Source: JALENY01 sp036310185
Lineage (GTDB): Bacteria; Bacillota; Clostridia; Lachnospirales; Lachnospiraceae
NCBI GenBank assembly: GCA_036310185.1
Contig: JAXJSH010000053.1
Coordinates: 1-48,860 of the forward strand
Direction of reading: 5' to 3'
DNA length: 48,860 bases
The position numbers and the translations under genes are program-made. Positions 16,703 to 25,161 of the stretch are shown here, piece by piece. The notes beneath the pieces are model-generated. The model made no database searches and had not been told where the DNA came from. It saw only the letters and a list, made by a program, of their open reading frames with translations. Positions within the stretch are counted from its first letter, which is position 1; each line of letters starts with the position of its first letter.

Positions 16703-17344
16703 ATGAATAATTATATAATTACGATTGCCAGAGGATTTGGCAGCGGTGGAAAAGAAATAGGGAGCAAACTGGCGAAGCGGCTCGGAGTTCCCTGCTATGA
16801 AGATCAGATCCTGAAAATGGCTTCTGATTTCAGCGGTATTAACGAATCCCTGTTTCAGGAGGTCAATGAAAAACTGAAACACGGTTCCTATGTGCGGGGG
16901 TATTTGAAAAAAGTTCCTTTTACATCCATTGCCCAGCCAAATACAAAAGAATTTATTTCCGATGAGAACTTATTTAACATTCAAAGTGAGATCATCAAAA
17001 AGCTGGCGATGTCCCAGTCCTGCGTTATCATCGGGAAGTGTGCGGATTATGTGCTGAAAAATTATCCGAACGTAATCAGTGTCTACATCGAAGCTCCCCG
17101 GGCGGACTGTGTGAGATCCATTGTGGACAAAATGGGTGTGACCGAGGAGGAAGCCCATAAACTGATTGAAAAAACGGACAAGTACCGTGCGGACTATTAC
17201 CGCTACTATACGCAGGGCGGTTACTGGACCAATCCGGTGAATTATGACATGACATTAAACAGCGCAAGAGTGGGCAGGGAACGCTGCGTTGATGTGATAG
17301 AAGATTATATGAAATTAAAATGGGGGGATATTGCATGCATCTGA
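16703..17344 (+). CDS. Cytidylate-kinase-like protein inside the urea operon
   Basis: ATG at 16703 follows AAAGGAGAAGG; 213 residues. The N-terminus IITIARGFGSGGKEIGSKLAKRLG is the nucleotide-binding loop of the cytidylate-kinase-like (Cytidylate_kin_2) family, in which the classical GKST is replaced. YEDQIL, IIGKCADYVL and the R-rich lid region around YYRYYTQGGYW also fit. True Cmk is usually encoded elsewhere with ribosomal or murein genes, so this is a paralogue of unknown substrate. It overlaps ureAB by 10 nt and has no gap to urtE, so it is co-expressed with urea uptake and hydrolysis. A role in urease regulation or assembly is speculation. Confidence 0.8.
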   Translation: MNNYIITIARGFGSGGKEIGSKLAKRLGVPCYEDQILKMASDFSGINESLFQEVNEKLKHGSYVRGYLKKVPFTSIAQPNTKEFISDENLFNIQSEIIKKLAMSQSCVIIGKCADYVLKNYPNVISVYIEAPRADCVRSIVDKMGVTEEEAHKLIEKTDKYRADYYRYYTQGGYWTNPVNYDMTLNSARVGRERCVDVIEDYMKLKWGDIACI

Positions 17345-18027
17345 CACCGAGAGAGACGGAAAAACTGATGCTCCATCTGGCAGGAACGCTTGCAAAAGAG
17401 AGACTGGAGCGAGGGGTAAAATTGAACTATCCGGAGGCGATCGCTTATATCAGTTCTGAACTCCTGGAACTGGCAAGAGACGGACACAGCGTTACGGAAC
17501 TGATGAGTATGGGTACACAGATGCTGACATCGGATGATGTGATGGATGGTGTGCCGGAGATGATTCACGAAATTCAGCTTGAGGCCACGTTTCCGGACGG
17601 CACAAAGCTGGTAACCGTGCACAGTCCCATACTTGGAAACGGAAAAGTAAAACCGGGTGAGATCTTTATCGAAGACGGTGACATTGAACTGAATGGGGGA
17701 AAAGATACGGCTCAGATCATCGTGACAAATACGGCGGACCGACCAATACAGGTGGGTTCCCATTTTCATTTTTTTGAAGTCAACAAAGGACTGGATTTTA
17801 ACCGCAGACTGGCCTATGGCATGCGGCTCGATATTCCGGCAGGTACAGCGGTGCGTTTTGAACCAGGCGAATCAAAACGGGTAAATCTGGTTGAAATCGG
17901 CGGTACAAGAGAGGGCTTCGGACTGAACGGCCTGGTAGAAGGCAAAATGGATGACCCCGAAGTAAAAGAAAAAGCATGGAAACTTGCAGCAGAAAAAGGT
18001 TTTAAGGGGGTGACATCCAATGAGTAA
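17335..18027 (+). CDS. ureAB: Urease gamma-beta fusion subunit
   Basis: 230 residues fusing UreA (gamma, ~1-100: HLTPRETEKLMLHLAGTLAKERLERGVKLNYPEAIAYI) to UreB (beta, ~105-215: PGEIFIEDGDIELNGG, VGSHFHFFEVN, RRLAYGMRLDIPAGTAVRFEPG). Such fusions occur in Helicobacter and some other bacteria, while most Firmicutes with urease carry separate ureA and ureB. With UreC it forms the nickel enzyme hydrolysing urea to ammonia and carbamate. The ATG overlaps the end of the kinase-like gene; the stop overlaps the ureC start by 8 nt. Confidence 0.93.
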   Translation: MHLTPRETEKLMLHLAGTLAKERLERGVKLNYPEAIAYISSELLELARDGHSVTELMSMGTQMLTSDDVMDGVPEMIHEIQLEATFPDGTKLVTVHSPILGNGKVKPGEIFIEDGDIELNGGKDTAQIIVTNTADRPIQVGSHFHFFEVNKGLDFNRRLAYGMRLDIPAGTAVRFEPGESKRVNLVEIGGTREGFGLNGLVEGKMDDPEVKEKAWKLAAEKGFKGVTSNE

Positions 18028-19732
18028 GATCAGCAGAGCAAATTATGCGGATATGTATGGCGCTACAACGGGAGATCGTATCCGGCTGGCGGATACTTCG
18101 CTTATTATAGAGGTGGAAAAGGATTATGCCGTATATGGGGAAGAGGCAAAATTCGGCGGAGGCAAATCTCTCCGGGATGGTATGGGCCAGTCCTGTAAGG
18201 TGCGGGATGAAAAATGTCCGGATACGGTGATAACCAGTGTGATCATTGTGGATTACTGGGGCATTGTGAAGGCTGATGTGGGGATAAAAGACGGAAAAAT
18301 CTGTGGAATCGGAAAATCCGGGAATCCTGCTGTCATGGATGGGGTGGATGAGAACCTGATCATTGGTGCGGGAACGGAGGTGATCGCCGGTGAAGGTCTG
18401 ATCCTGACAGCAGGCGGTATGGACACGCATATTCATTTTATCAGTCCCACACAGATTGAGACTGCGCTGTACAGCGGTGTCACCACTATGATTGGCGGAG
18501 GAACAGGACCGGCAGACGGCACCAATGCCACAACCTGTACACCGGGACGTTTTCATATAGAAAAGATGCTGGAAGCGGCAGAGGATTTTCCGGTGAATCT
18601 GGGCTTTTTGGGAAAAGGAAATTCTGCGGATCCGGATACGTTGGCAGAACAGATCGAAGCGGGCGCCTGCGGAATGAAACTTCATGAAGACTGGGGATCT
18701 ACGCCGGCGGCCATTGATCATTGTCTGACCGTGTGTGACAGATATGATGTGCAGGCAGCCATTCATACCGACACGTTAAATGAAGCCGGTTTTGTGGAAG
18801 ATACGCTGGATGCTTTTAAAGGAAGAACGATACACACGTACCATACGGAAGGTGCAGGCGGCGGCCATGCGCCGGACATTATCCGTGCGGCTGCCTTCCC
18901 GAATGTACTGCCCTCCTCTACAAACCCGACTATGCCTTTTACGAAAAATACACTGGACGAGCATCTGGATATGCTGATGGTATGCCATCATCTGGATAAA
19001 AAAGTGCCGGAGGATATTGCTTTTGCAGATTCCCGCATTCGTCCGGAAACCATTGCTGCAGAGGATGTACTGCATGATATGGGTATTTTTTCTATGATGA
19101 GTTCGGATTCTCAGGCTATGGGCCGCGTGGGTGAGGTGATTACAAGAACCTGGCAGACTGCGGATAAAATGAAAAAACAGCGGGGTGCCCTTCCTCAGGA
19201 CAATGAGCGCAGTGATAATTTCCGTGTAAAACGGTACATTGCAAAATATACGATCAATCCGGCGATTACCCATGGGGTATCCGATTATATCGGCTCTGTG
19301 GAGATCGGCAAGATGGCGGATCTGGTGCTCTGGAATCCGGCCATGTTTGGGGTAAAACCGGAAATGATCCTAAAGGGCGGAGCGATTATTGCTTCCAAAA
19401 TGGGCGATGCCAATGCTTCCATTCCGACTCCTCAGCCGGTGGTCTATACCAATATGTTCGGTGCATACGGACTGGCACGCAAAAATACCTGTGTCACATT
19501 TGTGTCAGGGGCAGCTTACAAAAACGGCATCAAAGAGAAACTTTCGCTGCAAAGACAGGTGCTGCCTGTAAGTAATTGCAGAAACATTGGAAAAAAGGAT
19601 ATGAAAAACAATGATACCATTGCAGATATTCAGGTGAATCCGGAAAATTATGAAGTTCGGGTGGATGGTGAATTGATTACCTGTGAGGCGGCGGCAGAGC
19701 TTCCGCTGGCACAGAGATACTATTTGTTCTAA
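18020..19732 (+). CDS. ureC: Urease alpha (catalytic) subunit
   Basis: 570 residues, full length. Active-site residues are in place: H137 and H139 (MDTHIHF), the lysine to be carbamylated K220 (CGMKLHEDWG), H222, the flap region HTYHTEGAGGGHAPD with further histidines, and the metal aspartate in MMSSDSQAMGR. The numbering is shifted by about three from the Klebsiella enzyme. AAGGGGGTG precedes the ATG, which overlaps ureAB. The C-terminus is the usual IQVNPENYEVRVDGE...LPLAQRYYLF. Needs UreD, UreE, UreF and UreG, all encoded downstream, for nickel insertion. Confidence 0.96.
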   Translation: MSKISRANYADMYGATTGDRIRLADTSLIIEVEKDYAVYGEEAKFGGGKSLRDGMGQSCKVRDEKCPDTVITSVIIVDYWGIVKADVGIKDGKICGIGKSGNPAVMDGVDENLIIGAGTEVIAGEGLILTAGGMDTHIHFISPTQIETALYSGVTTMIGGGTGPADGTNATTCTPGRFHIEKMLEAAEDFPVNLGFLGKGNSADPDTLAEQIEAGACGMKLHEDWGSTPAAIDHCLTVCDRYDVQAAIHTDTLNEAGFVEDTLDAFKGRTIHTYHTEGAGGGHAPDIIRAAAFPNVLPSSTNPTMPFTKNTLDEHLDMLMVCHHLDKKVPEDIAFADSRIRPETIAAEDVLHDMGIFSMMSSDSQAMGRVGEVITRTWQTADKMKKQRGALPQDNERSDNFRVKRYIAKYTINPAITHGVSDYIGSVEIGKMADLVLWNPAMFGVKPEMILKGGAIIASKMGDANASIPTPQPVVYTNMFGAYGLARKNTCVTFVSGAAYKNGIKEKLSLQRQVLPVSNCRNIGKKDMKNNDTIADIQVNPENYEVRVDGELITCEAAAELPLAQRYYLF

Positions 19733-19909
19733 TGGATCCTTAAAATAGTTGGGTTCGAGGTTTGGGGCAGACATTTGCTGCCGGGATTGGATGAGAGTGA
19801 CCGGGATGGATATTTGCTTTCAGTAATTGCCCGGACTATTTGGGTGATGTACTTTGGTTCTGGTGTTCCTGAGCTTTTGCTGCAGTTAAGAAGAGGTGAT
19901 TTTGAGAAT
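19733..19909 (+). other. Open, unrecognised segment between ureC and ureE
   Basis: The 177 nt between the ureC stop and the ureE start carry no stop codon in the ureE frame, which is also the ureC frame. They would encode ~59 residues including GYLLSVIARTIWVMYFGSG and ELLLQLRRGDFEN, with two in-frame ATGs (19775, 19847) without good ribosome sites. The text vaguely recalls the membrane core of ABC-2-type permeases but I cannot assign it. It could be a gene remnant or a ureE extension. Confidence 0.35.
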
Positions 19910-20383
19910 ATGCTGATAGAGACAATTTTAGGAAATATAGGGGATTTTTCGGTTGGGAGCAGGGAAGTTGATAAGGTGTATGTGGAGTGGTATGAATTGG
20001 AAAAAAAACTGCTCCGCAAGACTTCTGAGGCAGGTGAAGAGGTTGGTATCCGTCTGACCGGGCAGTCAGACGGACATCTGCATGAGGGCGACGTGCTTTT
20101 TGCAGACGGGAAAAAGGTTATGATCGTGGATATTCTTCCCTGTGACCTGACCGTTGTGCCGGTGCACTCCATGCAGGAAATGGGGCGGCTTTGCTTTGAA
20201 CTTGGAAATCGGCATTTGACTTTATCCATTGAGGAAAATCAGGTAAAAGTGCCTTTTGATGCACCGACTTTTGCATATTTGGAAAAGCTGGGATTTGCGC
20301 CTCGAAAAGCGCATACAAAATTTCACCATTTTACCGTATGTCATGCTCATGGACATGCGCATGGGGGACACAGCCATGAATAG
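19910..20383 (+). CDS. ureE: Urease accessory nickel metallochaperone UreE
   Basis: Delivers Ni2+ to the UreG complex. Start taken at ATG 19910 (MLIETILGNIGDF...), with GAGGTG 11 nt upstream, because this gives 157 residues, the normal UreE size; the frame could begin earlier at 19775. The central part VVPVHSMQEMGRLCFELGNRH contains the conserved metal-site histidine region of UreE, and the C-terminus CHAHGHAHGGHSHE is the His-rich nickel tail. The end overlaps ureF by 8 nt. Confidence 0.88.
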   Translation: MLIETILGNIGDFSVGSREVDKVYVEWYELEKKLLRKTSEAGEEVGIRLTGQSDGHLHEGDVLFADGKKVMIVDILPCDLTVVPVHSMQEMGRLCFELGNRHLTLSIEENQVKVPFDAPTFAYLEKLGFAPRKAHTKFHHFTVCHAHGHAHGGHSHE

Positions 20384-21062
20384 CATGAAAAGTTTTCTGA
20401 GCATTATGCAGTCGGTGGATTCTTTTTTTCCGATAGGAGCTTTTACTTTGTCAAATGGTCTGGAAGATTATGTGGTGCGCGAACGTATACAGACGAGTGA
20501 GGATCTGCAGGCGTATTTGAAGGGATTTCTGCAGGTGTTTCCCTATAATGATCTGGGGGTGCTTTCACTGGCTTATCGGAATTATCAGGATAAAGAATAT
20601 TTACTTTTGCTGGATGGATATGTATGTGCTATGAAAAGTGCGAAAGAGGTGCGCATCGGCAGCAGCCGAATGTGCAGCAGATATATAAAAGCCAGAGAAG
20701 CAATGCTGGATTGCGGCGGGGAACTCTCCTGGTACAGACAGCAGATGCAGTGCGGAAATGTGATTGGTTCCCATCCCATAGCCCTTGGAATTTACGGGGC
20801 GGCAGCAGGGGTGGAGCAGACCTGTCTGCTGACCATGTACGGGTATAGTGTTTTGTCGGCCATTGTAAATAATGCGGTTAAACTGGTGCCGCTCAGACAG
20901 CTGGATGGACAGCGGATTTTGTATGAGAGCCTGGAAATGCTGGAGGATCTGGCAAAACAGGCTGTGAAAATAGAAATCCAGGATTTGGGTGTTTCAGGGG
21001 TTGCTTATGAAATACACTGTATGAACCATGAACAGCTCTATGCAAGGCAGTATATGTCATAA
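20376..21062 (+). CDS. ureF: Urease accessory protein UreF
   Basis: 228 residues from ATG 20376, which overlaps the ureE stop and follows GGGGGACA. All-helical GTPase-regulating chaperone: QSVDSFFPIGAFTLSNGLEDYV (~9-30) is the family signature, and GNVIGSHPIALGIYGAAAG (~125-145) the conserved middle. It bridges UreG and UreD on apo-urease. A 295-nt gap filled with a degenerate 17-nt tandem repeat separates it from ureG. Confidence 0.9.
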   Translation: MNSMKSFLSIMQSVDSFFPIGAFTLSNGLEDYVVRERIQTSEDLQAYLKGFLQVFPYNDLGVLSLAYRNYQDKEYLLLLDGYVCAMKSAKEVRIGSSRMCSRYIKAREAMLDCGGELSWYRQQMQCGNVIGSHPIALGIYGAAAGVEQTCLLTMYGYSVLSAIVNNAVKLVPLRQLDGQRILYESLEMLEDLAKQAVKIEIQDLGVSGVAYEIHCMNHEQLYARQYMS

Positions 21063-21142
21063 AAGTTGGATCCGGAAGTTGAATAGAATGTTTTCCCAAA
21101 TTAAATGCCTGAAAAACAGAGTAAAGAATTTCCGGAAATCTA

Positions 21143-21346
21143 TTTTTTAAAAACAGAATATTTGGGAAAATGGAGAATTTTCAGATAAAGAAGATTTTCA
21201 GATAAAGAGGATTTTCAGACACAGAACACTTTCAAAAACGGAGCATATTCAGAAACGGATTGCTCTCAGAAAAGAAGAATTTGGGGGAACATAATATTTT
21301 TGAAAACAAAAGAGTTTTAAAAACAGAATTTTGACAGATAAACCAG
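21143..21346 (+). repeat. Degenerate 17-nt tandem repeat (12 units) in the ureF-ureG gap
   Basis: Twelve consecutive 17-nt blocks with a rough consensus ATTTTCAGAAACAGAAN. Two adjacent blocks (21177-21193, 21194-21210) differ at one base; others, such as 21143-21159 and 21313-21329, agree at most positions. One or two poorer blocks extend it left to about 21109. The array stops exactly at the ureG ribosome site. The period is not a multiple of three and the stretch has no sensible plus-strand frame, so it is noncoding. Function unknown. Confidence 0.7.
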
Positions 21347-21357
21347 GAGGAAGAGAG

Positions 21358-21966
21358 ATGTCTTATGTAAAAATTGGAGTGGGCGGCCCGGTGGGATCCG
21401 GAAAAACGGCCCTGATTGAACGTCTGACCAGAAAAATGGCAGAAGAATATTCCATTTGTGTGGTGACAAACGACATATATACAAAAGAAGATGCCGAATT
21501 TCTGATTAAAAATTCTGCTCTTCCAGCAGAACGGATTATGGGTGTAGAGACCGGCGGCTGTCCGCATACAGCCATCCGGGAGGACTGCAGCATGAATCTG
21601 GAAGCAGTAGAAGAAATGGCGGAAAAATTTCCTGATGTTGAGATCATTTTTGTGGAAAGCGGCGGCGATAATCTGTCAGCAACATTCAGTCCGGATCTTG
21701 CGGATGCGACCATTTACGTCATCGACGTGGCACAGGGAGAAAAAATCCCGAGAAAAGGCGGTCCGGGTGTTACCCGTTCGGATCTTCTGGTAATAAATAA
21801 AACCGATCTGGCGCCTATGGTCGGGGCCAGCCTGGAAGTGATGCGGCAGGACTCTGAGCGCATGCGAAAGGGAAAAGAATTTTTATTTACAAATCTTATG
21901 CAGGGGGACAGCGTGGATGCGGTGATCGCATGGATTAAGAAAAACGTGCTTATGGAAGATCTGTAA
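21358..21966 (+). CDS. ureG: Urease accessory GTPase UreG
   Basis: 202 residues from ATG 21358 behind AGGAGGAAG. SIMIBI-class GTPase that powers nickel insertion: P-loop GGPVGSGKT (9-17), metal-binding Cys-Pro-His in GGCPHTAIRED (~64-74), ESGGDNLSATFSP, and guanine-specificity NKTDL. Usual length. The neighbouring ureD begins 16 nt after its stop, so the pair is translated together. Confidence 0.95.
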   Translation: MSYVKIGVGGPVGSGKTALIERLTRKMAEEYSICVVTNDIYTKEDAEFLIKNSALPAERIMGVETGGCPHTAIREDCSMNLEAVEEMAEKFPDVEIIFVESGGDNLSATFSPDLADATIYVIDVAQGEKIPRKGGPGVTRSDLLVINKTDLAPMVGASLEVMRQDSERMRKGKEFLFTNLMQGDSVDAVIAWIKKNVLMEDL

Positions 21967-21982
21967 ACGGGGGGTGCTGATT

Positions 21983-22765
21983 ATGCTGACAGAGTTACAA
22001 CTTCATATTGGTCAGGCCAATGGAAAAACTGCGGTACTTGAAAGCTATTTTACCAGCCCCTTAAAACTGGGTACACCAAATATGGACGGGGATCGTCTGA
22101 AAGTTGTGCTGATGATGGCATCTGCCGGTGTGTTAAAAGGCGATGCTTTCCAATATAGCATTCACTGCGATGCAGGTACACAGACATTCTTGACGGAGCA
22201 GTCTTATACAAAAATATTTAACACCGGGGATGGAAAAGCGGAAAAAAGACAAAACATTATATTAGAAGAAAGTGCGTCCCTCTATTATCGGCCCTGCGCA
22301 GCGGTGCCTTTTGGCGGCAGCACATATGATGGGACGATGGATGTTCATTTAAAAAAGAGCAGTGAATTTTTGTATGCGGATATTGTAACTGCAGGCCGCG
22401 TTGGGATGGGAGAGCGCTTCTGTTTCAATCATTATAGAAACCGGATTTGTGTATGGGAAGAGGGCAGACCGGCATGGCTTGATCATTGTCTGCTGGAACC
22501 TGAAAACATGGATTTGAATGGAATGCTGTTTTTTGATGGTCATACACATCAGGGTACTTTCTATTATCATGGAAGTGCTGAGAAAGAAGAAAAACTGCTG
22601 GCGTTTCTTTGTGGGGAAGAGACGGATGGAAGTTTGCATTATGCTCAGAAACAATGCATTCGATACGGGGTATCAAATGCATTGAGCGGTGTATGTGTCA
22701 GAGCATTGGGACATACGGCTCAGGATATAGAGGAGTTTTTTGATGAATTAGAAGCAGTGTTTTAA
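21983..22765 (+). CDS. ureD: Urease accessory protein UreD (UreH)
   Basis: 260 residues from ATG 21983, with GGGGGGTG just upstream; a GTG at 21974 is the other possible start. Family features: a beta-rich scaffold with SYTKIFNTGDGKAEKR (~65-85) and YYRPCAAVPFGGSTYDG (~95-112). It recruits UreF and UreG to apo-urease. Last gene of the urease set, with the accessory order E-F-G-D. No nickel transporter or UreI channel is encoded nearby. No terminator is obvious before the next gene, which has its own promoter. Confidence 0.9.
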   Translation: MLTELQLHIGQANGKTAVLESYFTSPLKLGTPNMDGDRLKVVLMMASAGVLKGDAFQYSIHCDAGTQTFLTEQSYTKIFNTGDGKAEKRQNIILEESASLYYRPCAAVPFGGSTYDGTMDVHLKKSSEFLYADIVTAGRVGMGERFCFNHYRNRICVWEEGRPAWLDHCLLEPENMDLNGMLFFDGHTHQGTFYYHGSAEKEEKLLAFLCGEETDGSLHYAQKQCIRYGVSNALSGVCVRALGHTAQDIEEFFDELEAVF

Positions 22766-22824
22766 TGGGTAAATGCAGTTATTCGCTTTTCCTATGCAAT
22801 TCTTTCTTAATGCAAAAAATCAAT

Positions 22825-22853
22825 TTGCCATATCTTATCCTATCTCGTATAAT
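22825..22853 (+). promoter_or_regulatory. Sigma-A promoter of the Rpn-family gene
   Basis: TTGCCA (22825-22830) and TATAAT (22848-22853), 17-nt spacer, ~110 nt before the start codon. Confidence 0.6.
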
Positions 22854-22961
22854 ATTCTTATAAATATTTCCACAGTGATTATAAATAATACGAAGCGATT
22901 TTTTGAACCGGAAGGCCTTGTTTCTCTGCAATATAAATCTTTAATTTCAGGAGGATTTAAT

Positions 22962-23840
22962 ATGCAGTTAGCAACCGGTCTAAAAGGAAACAGAAAGTAT
23001 AAAGACAGGCTGTTCAGGATGTTATTTTCGGAGAAGGAACAGCTGCTGGAACTTTATAATGCACTGAATGGAAGCCATTATGAAAATGCGGATGAGTTGG
23101 AAATCACTACGCTGGATGATGTCCTGTATATGAAGATGAAAAACGATGTTTCGATTCTTCTGGATGATTACCTGAGTTTATATGAACATCAGAGTACATG
23201 GAATCAGAATCTTCCGTTTCGGGGATTGCTGTATTTTGTGGAGTTGTTCCGTCAGATTACGAAAGATAAGAATATTTATGGCTCAAAACTGATTAAGCTG
23301 CCGACTCCGATTTACATAGTGTTTTATAATGGAGATAGGAAAATGGGCGAGGAAACAACCCTGAAGCTGTCCGATGCATTTACGCATGGGAATGAACAAT
23401 CGAAAATGGAGCTGGAAGTAAAGGTATTAAACATCAATTATGGGCATAACCAGAAATTGATGGAGCAATGTAAGCTGCTTCGGGAATATTCGATTTTTGT
23501 CGATAAGATAAAAAGGTACAGTAAAGCAATGGAATTAAAAGATGCAATAGACAGGGCTGTCCGGGAGTGTATGGAAGAAGATGTGCTGCGGGAATTTCTT
23601 GAAAGGAGGCGGAGCGAAGTGGTATGTTCAATATTAACTGAGTACGATGAAGAAAAAGTTCTTGCGCAGATAGGGCAGGAACATTACGAAGACGGTGTCG
23701 AACAGGGCATAGAACAGGGGGAGCAGCGTTTTGCCAGTCTTACAGAAAAATTAATGGAAGAAAACAGGTATGATGATTTGTCAAGAGCGACAAAAGACAA
23801 AGCATTCCGTGAAGAATTATATCAGGAACTGGGTCTTTGA
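22962..23840 (+). CDS. Rpn-family recombination-promoting nuclease / putative transposase
   Basis: ATG 22962 follows CAGGAGGATTTAAT; 292 residues. The N-terminal half is the PD-(D/E)XK-type fold of the Rpn (PDDEXK transposase-like) family: KYKDRLFRMLF, DVSILLDDYLSLYEHQSTWN with the catalytic Glu-X-Gln-like EHQ, and LPFRGLLYFVELFR. IYIVFYNGD is also typical. The C-terminal part is charged and helical with EDGVEQGIEQGEQ, a common Rpn tail. Many paralogues exist in Lachnospiraceae genomes. No terminal inverted repeats are visible, so it is not a classical IS. It has its own promoter and terminator and probably inserted next to the urease operon. Confidence 0.85.
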   Translation: MQLATGLKGNRKYKDRLFRMLFSEKEQLLELYNALNGSHYENADELEITTLDDVLYMKMKNDVSILLDDYLSLYEHQSTWNQNLPFRGLLYFVELFRQITKDKNIYGSKLIKLPTPIYIVFYNGDRKMGEETTLKLSDAFTHGNEQSKMELEVKVLNINYGHNQKLMEQCKLLREYSIFVDKIKRYSKAMELKDAIDRAVRECMEEDVLREFLERRRSEVVCSILTEYDEEKVLAQIGQEHYEDGVEQGIEQGEQRFASLTEKLMEENRYDDLSRATKDKAFREELYQELGL

Positions 23841-23886
23841 TAAAAACGATGATACTATGGGAAGATAGAATGCAGATAAGGCAGAT

Positions 23887-23918
23887 GCCGGGCAGCAGAG
23901 CCCGGCACCACTTTTTTT
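23887..23918 (+). terminator. Terminator after the Rpn-family gene
   Basis: GCCGGGC / GCCCGGC (23887-23893, 23900-23906), six-base loop, with seven T residues beginning five bases later. Confidence 0.75.
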
Positions 23919-24015
23919 AGCAAAAAGTTTAGGATATTACCCTTTTTTCGACTATAATTATACAATTATAAGAACAGGCTGTTCCGGATGATGTTTTTGG
24001 TGGAAACTTTCAGAG

Positions 24016-25086
24016 TCAGACATACATCAGGTCTTCCACTACCTCATGAACCGTGGCTATCCGATCAATCCGGCTTACATTTTCACCGCAAAAGATTAAT
24101 CCGTGGTCAACATCCCCATTCACAGCATTCACCAGTGCATTAGTAATACAATATGGTATTTGTGCCGGATTACAGTTCTTAATGCAGTGATAACACCGCT
24201 GCACTTTCTGCTGTCCATGTTCCAGATCCTGAATCATTTTATTATTCAATGCTCTTCCGGGCATCCCGACAGGACTTTTTATAATCTTCACATCCTCCGC
24301 TTTGGCATTTACATAAGCCATTTTGTAGGCAGATGATGCATCACATTCCTCTGTCGCCACAAATCGTGTTGCGGCCTGCACTCCATCGACGCCCAACTGC
24401 TTTGCAGCAGTCACATCCTTATGATCCCAGATCCCGCCTGCAAGAAAAACAGGAATCTTCTTTCCGTAGGTATGTTCATAGTTTTCCTTTTCTGCAAGGA
24501 TCAGTTTTACCTCATTTTCGAAATCTTCTGTGGTAATTTGATCAAGATCTTCTGCATGAAAGCCCAGGTGTCCGCCTGCTTTTGGTCCCTCTACAACGAT
24601 AAAATCAGGAAGAACCTGATATTTTTTCATCCATGACCGCAAGATCAATGCAGCCGCTTTTCGCGAAGAAACGATCGGTGCAATTTTGACAGAACTGCCT
24701 TTTACCAGATCCGGCAGATCCATTGGAAGTCCCGCTCCGCAGATAATGGCGTCGGCACCGGCCTTTACTGCTGCAAATACATGTTCTTTATAATGCTGCA
24801 GCGCAACCATAATGTTTACTGCGATCATGCCTTTTCCCTGCGCGATCTCTTTTGCCCGTCGGATATGGTCGGCAATTGCTCTTATATTGCATTCATTTTC
24901 GTTTCCTTTAAAATCAGGGTCATCATATCCAATCTGAGCGGTTGAAATAACACCCATACCTCCTTCTTTCGCAACGGCTCCGGCCAGTCCGCTCCGGCTG
25001 ACGCCAACGCCCATTCCGCCCTGGATCAGCGGAATAGAAAGATTCCAGCCCGGCCACTTCACTTTTTCAAAAATTGCTGTTTTCAT
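24016..25086 (-). CDS. Nitronate monooxygenase / FabK-like flavoprotein
   Basis: 356 residues, FMN-binding TIM barrel of the 2-nitropropane dioxygenase family. IPLIQGGMGVGVS (~18-30) and GAVAKEGGMGVIS form the start of the barrel, VEGPKAGGHLGF (~160-172) carries the conserved Gly-Gly-His, and FLAGGIWDHKDV and GVDGVQAATRFVAT the flavin phosphate region. The C-terminal extension has CYHCIKNCNPAQIPYC, four cysteines common in the Firmicute subgroup. Substrate is uncertain: members include enoyl-ACP reductase FabK, but no fatty-acid genes are adjacent, so nitronate monooxygenase is the safer name. AGGAGG precedes the ATG. Confidence 0.85.
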   Translation of the reverse strand: MKTAIFEKVKWPGWNLSIPLIQGGMGVGVSRSGLAGAVAKEGGMGVISTAQIGYDDPDFKGNENECNIRAIADHIRRAKEIAQGKGMIAVNIMVALQHYKEHVFAAVKAGADAIICGAGLPMDLPDLVKGSSVKIAPIVSSRKAAALILRSWMKKYQVLPDFIVVEGPKAGGHLGFHAEDLDQITTEDFENEVKLILAEKENYEHTYGKKIPVFLAGGIWDHKDVTAAKQLGVDGVQAATRFVATEECDASSAYKMAYVNAKAEDVKIIKSPVGMPGRALNNKMIQDLEHGQQKVQRCYHCIKNCNPAQIPYCITNALVNAVNGDVDHGLIFCGENVSRIDRIATVHEVVEDLMYV

Positions 25087-25137
25087 AGATGCCTCCTAAT
25101 ATCAATAAAATCTGTATGGAATTAAAAAACGTATAAA

Positions 25138-25154
25138 GTAGTATGAAATACTAC
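25138..25154. promoter_or_regulatory. 17-nt palindromic operator at the nitronate monooxygenase promoter
   Basis: GTAGTAT-GAA-ATACTAC is a perfect inverted repeat with seven-base arms. It lies 7-23 nt downstream of the -10 box, spanning the predicted transcription start, which is the position of a repressor site. The regulator is unknown and none is encoded next to it. Confidence 0.65.
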
Positions 25155-25161
25155 ATTGTAA

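Noticed and set aside
21143..21346. CRISPR array
   Set aside because: The 17-nt blocks follow each other without spacers and vary too much; no cas genes are present.
22773..22961. 63-codon N-terminal extension of the Rpn-family protein
   Set aside because: The stretch contains the promoter and the AGGAGG ribosome site for the ATG at 22962.
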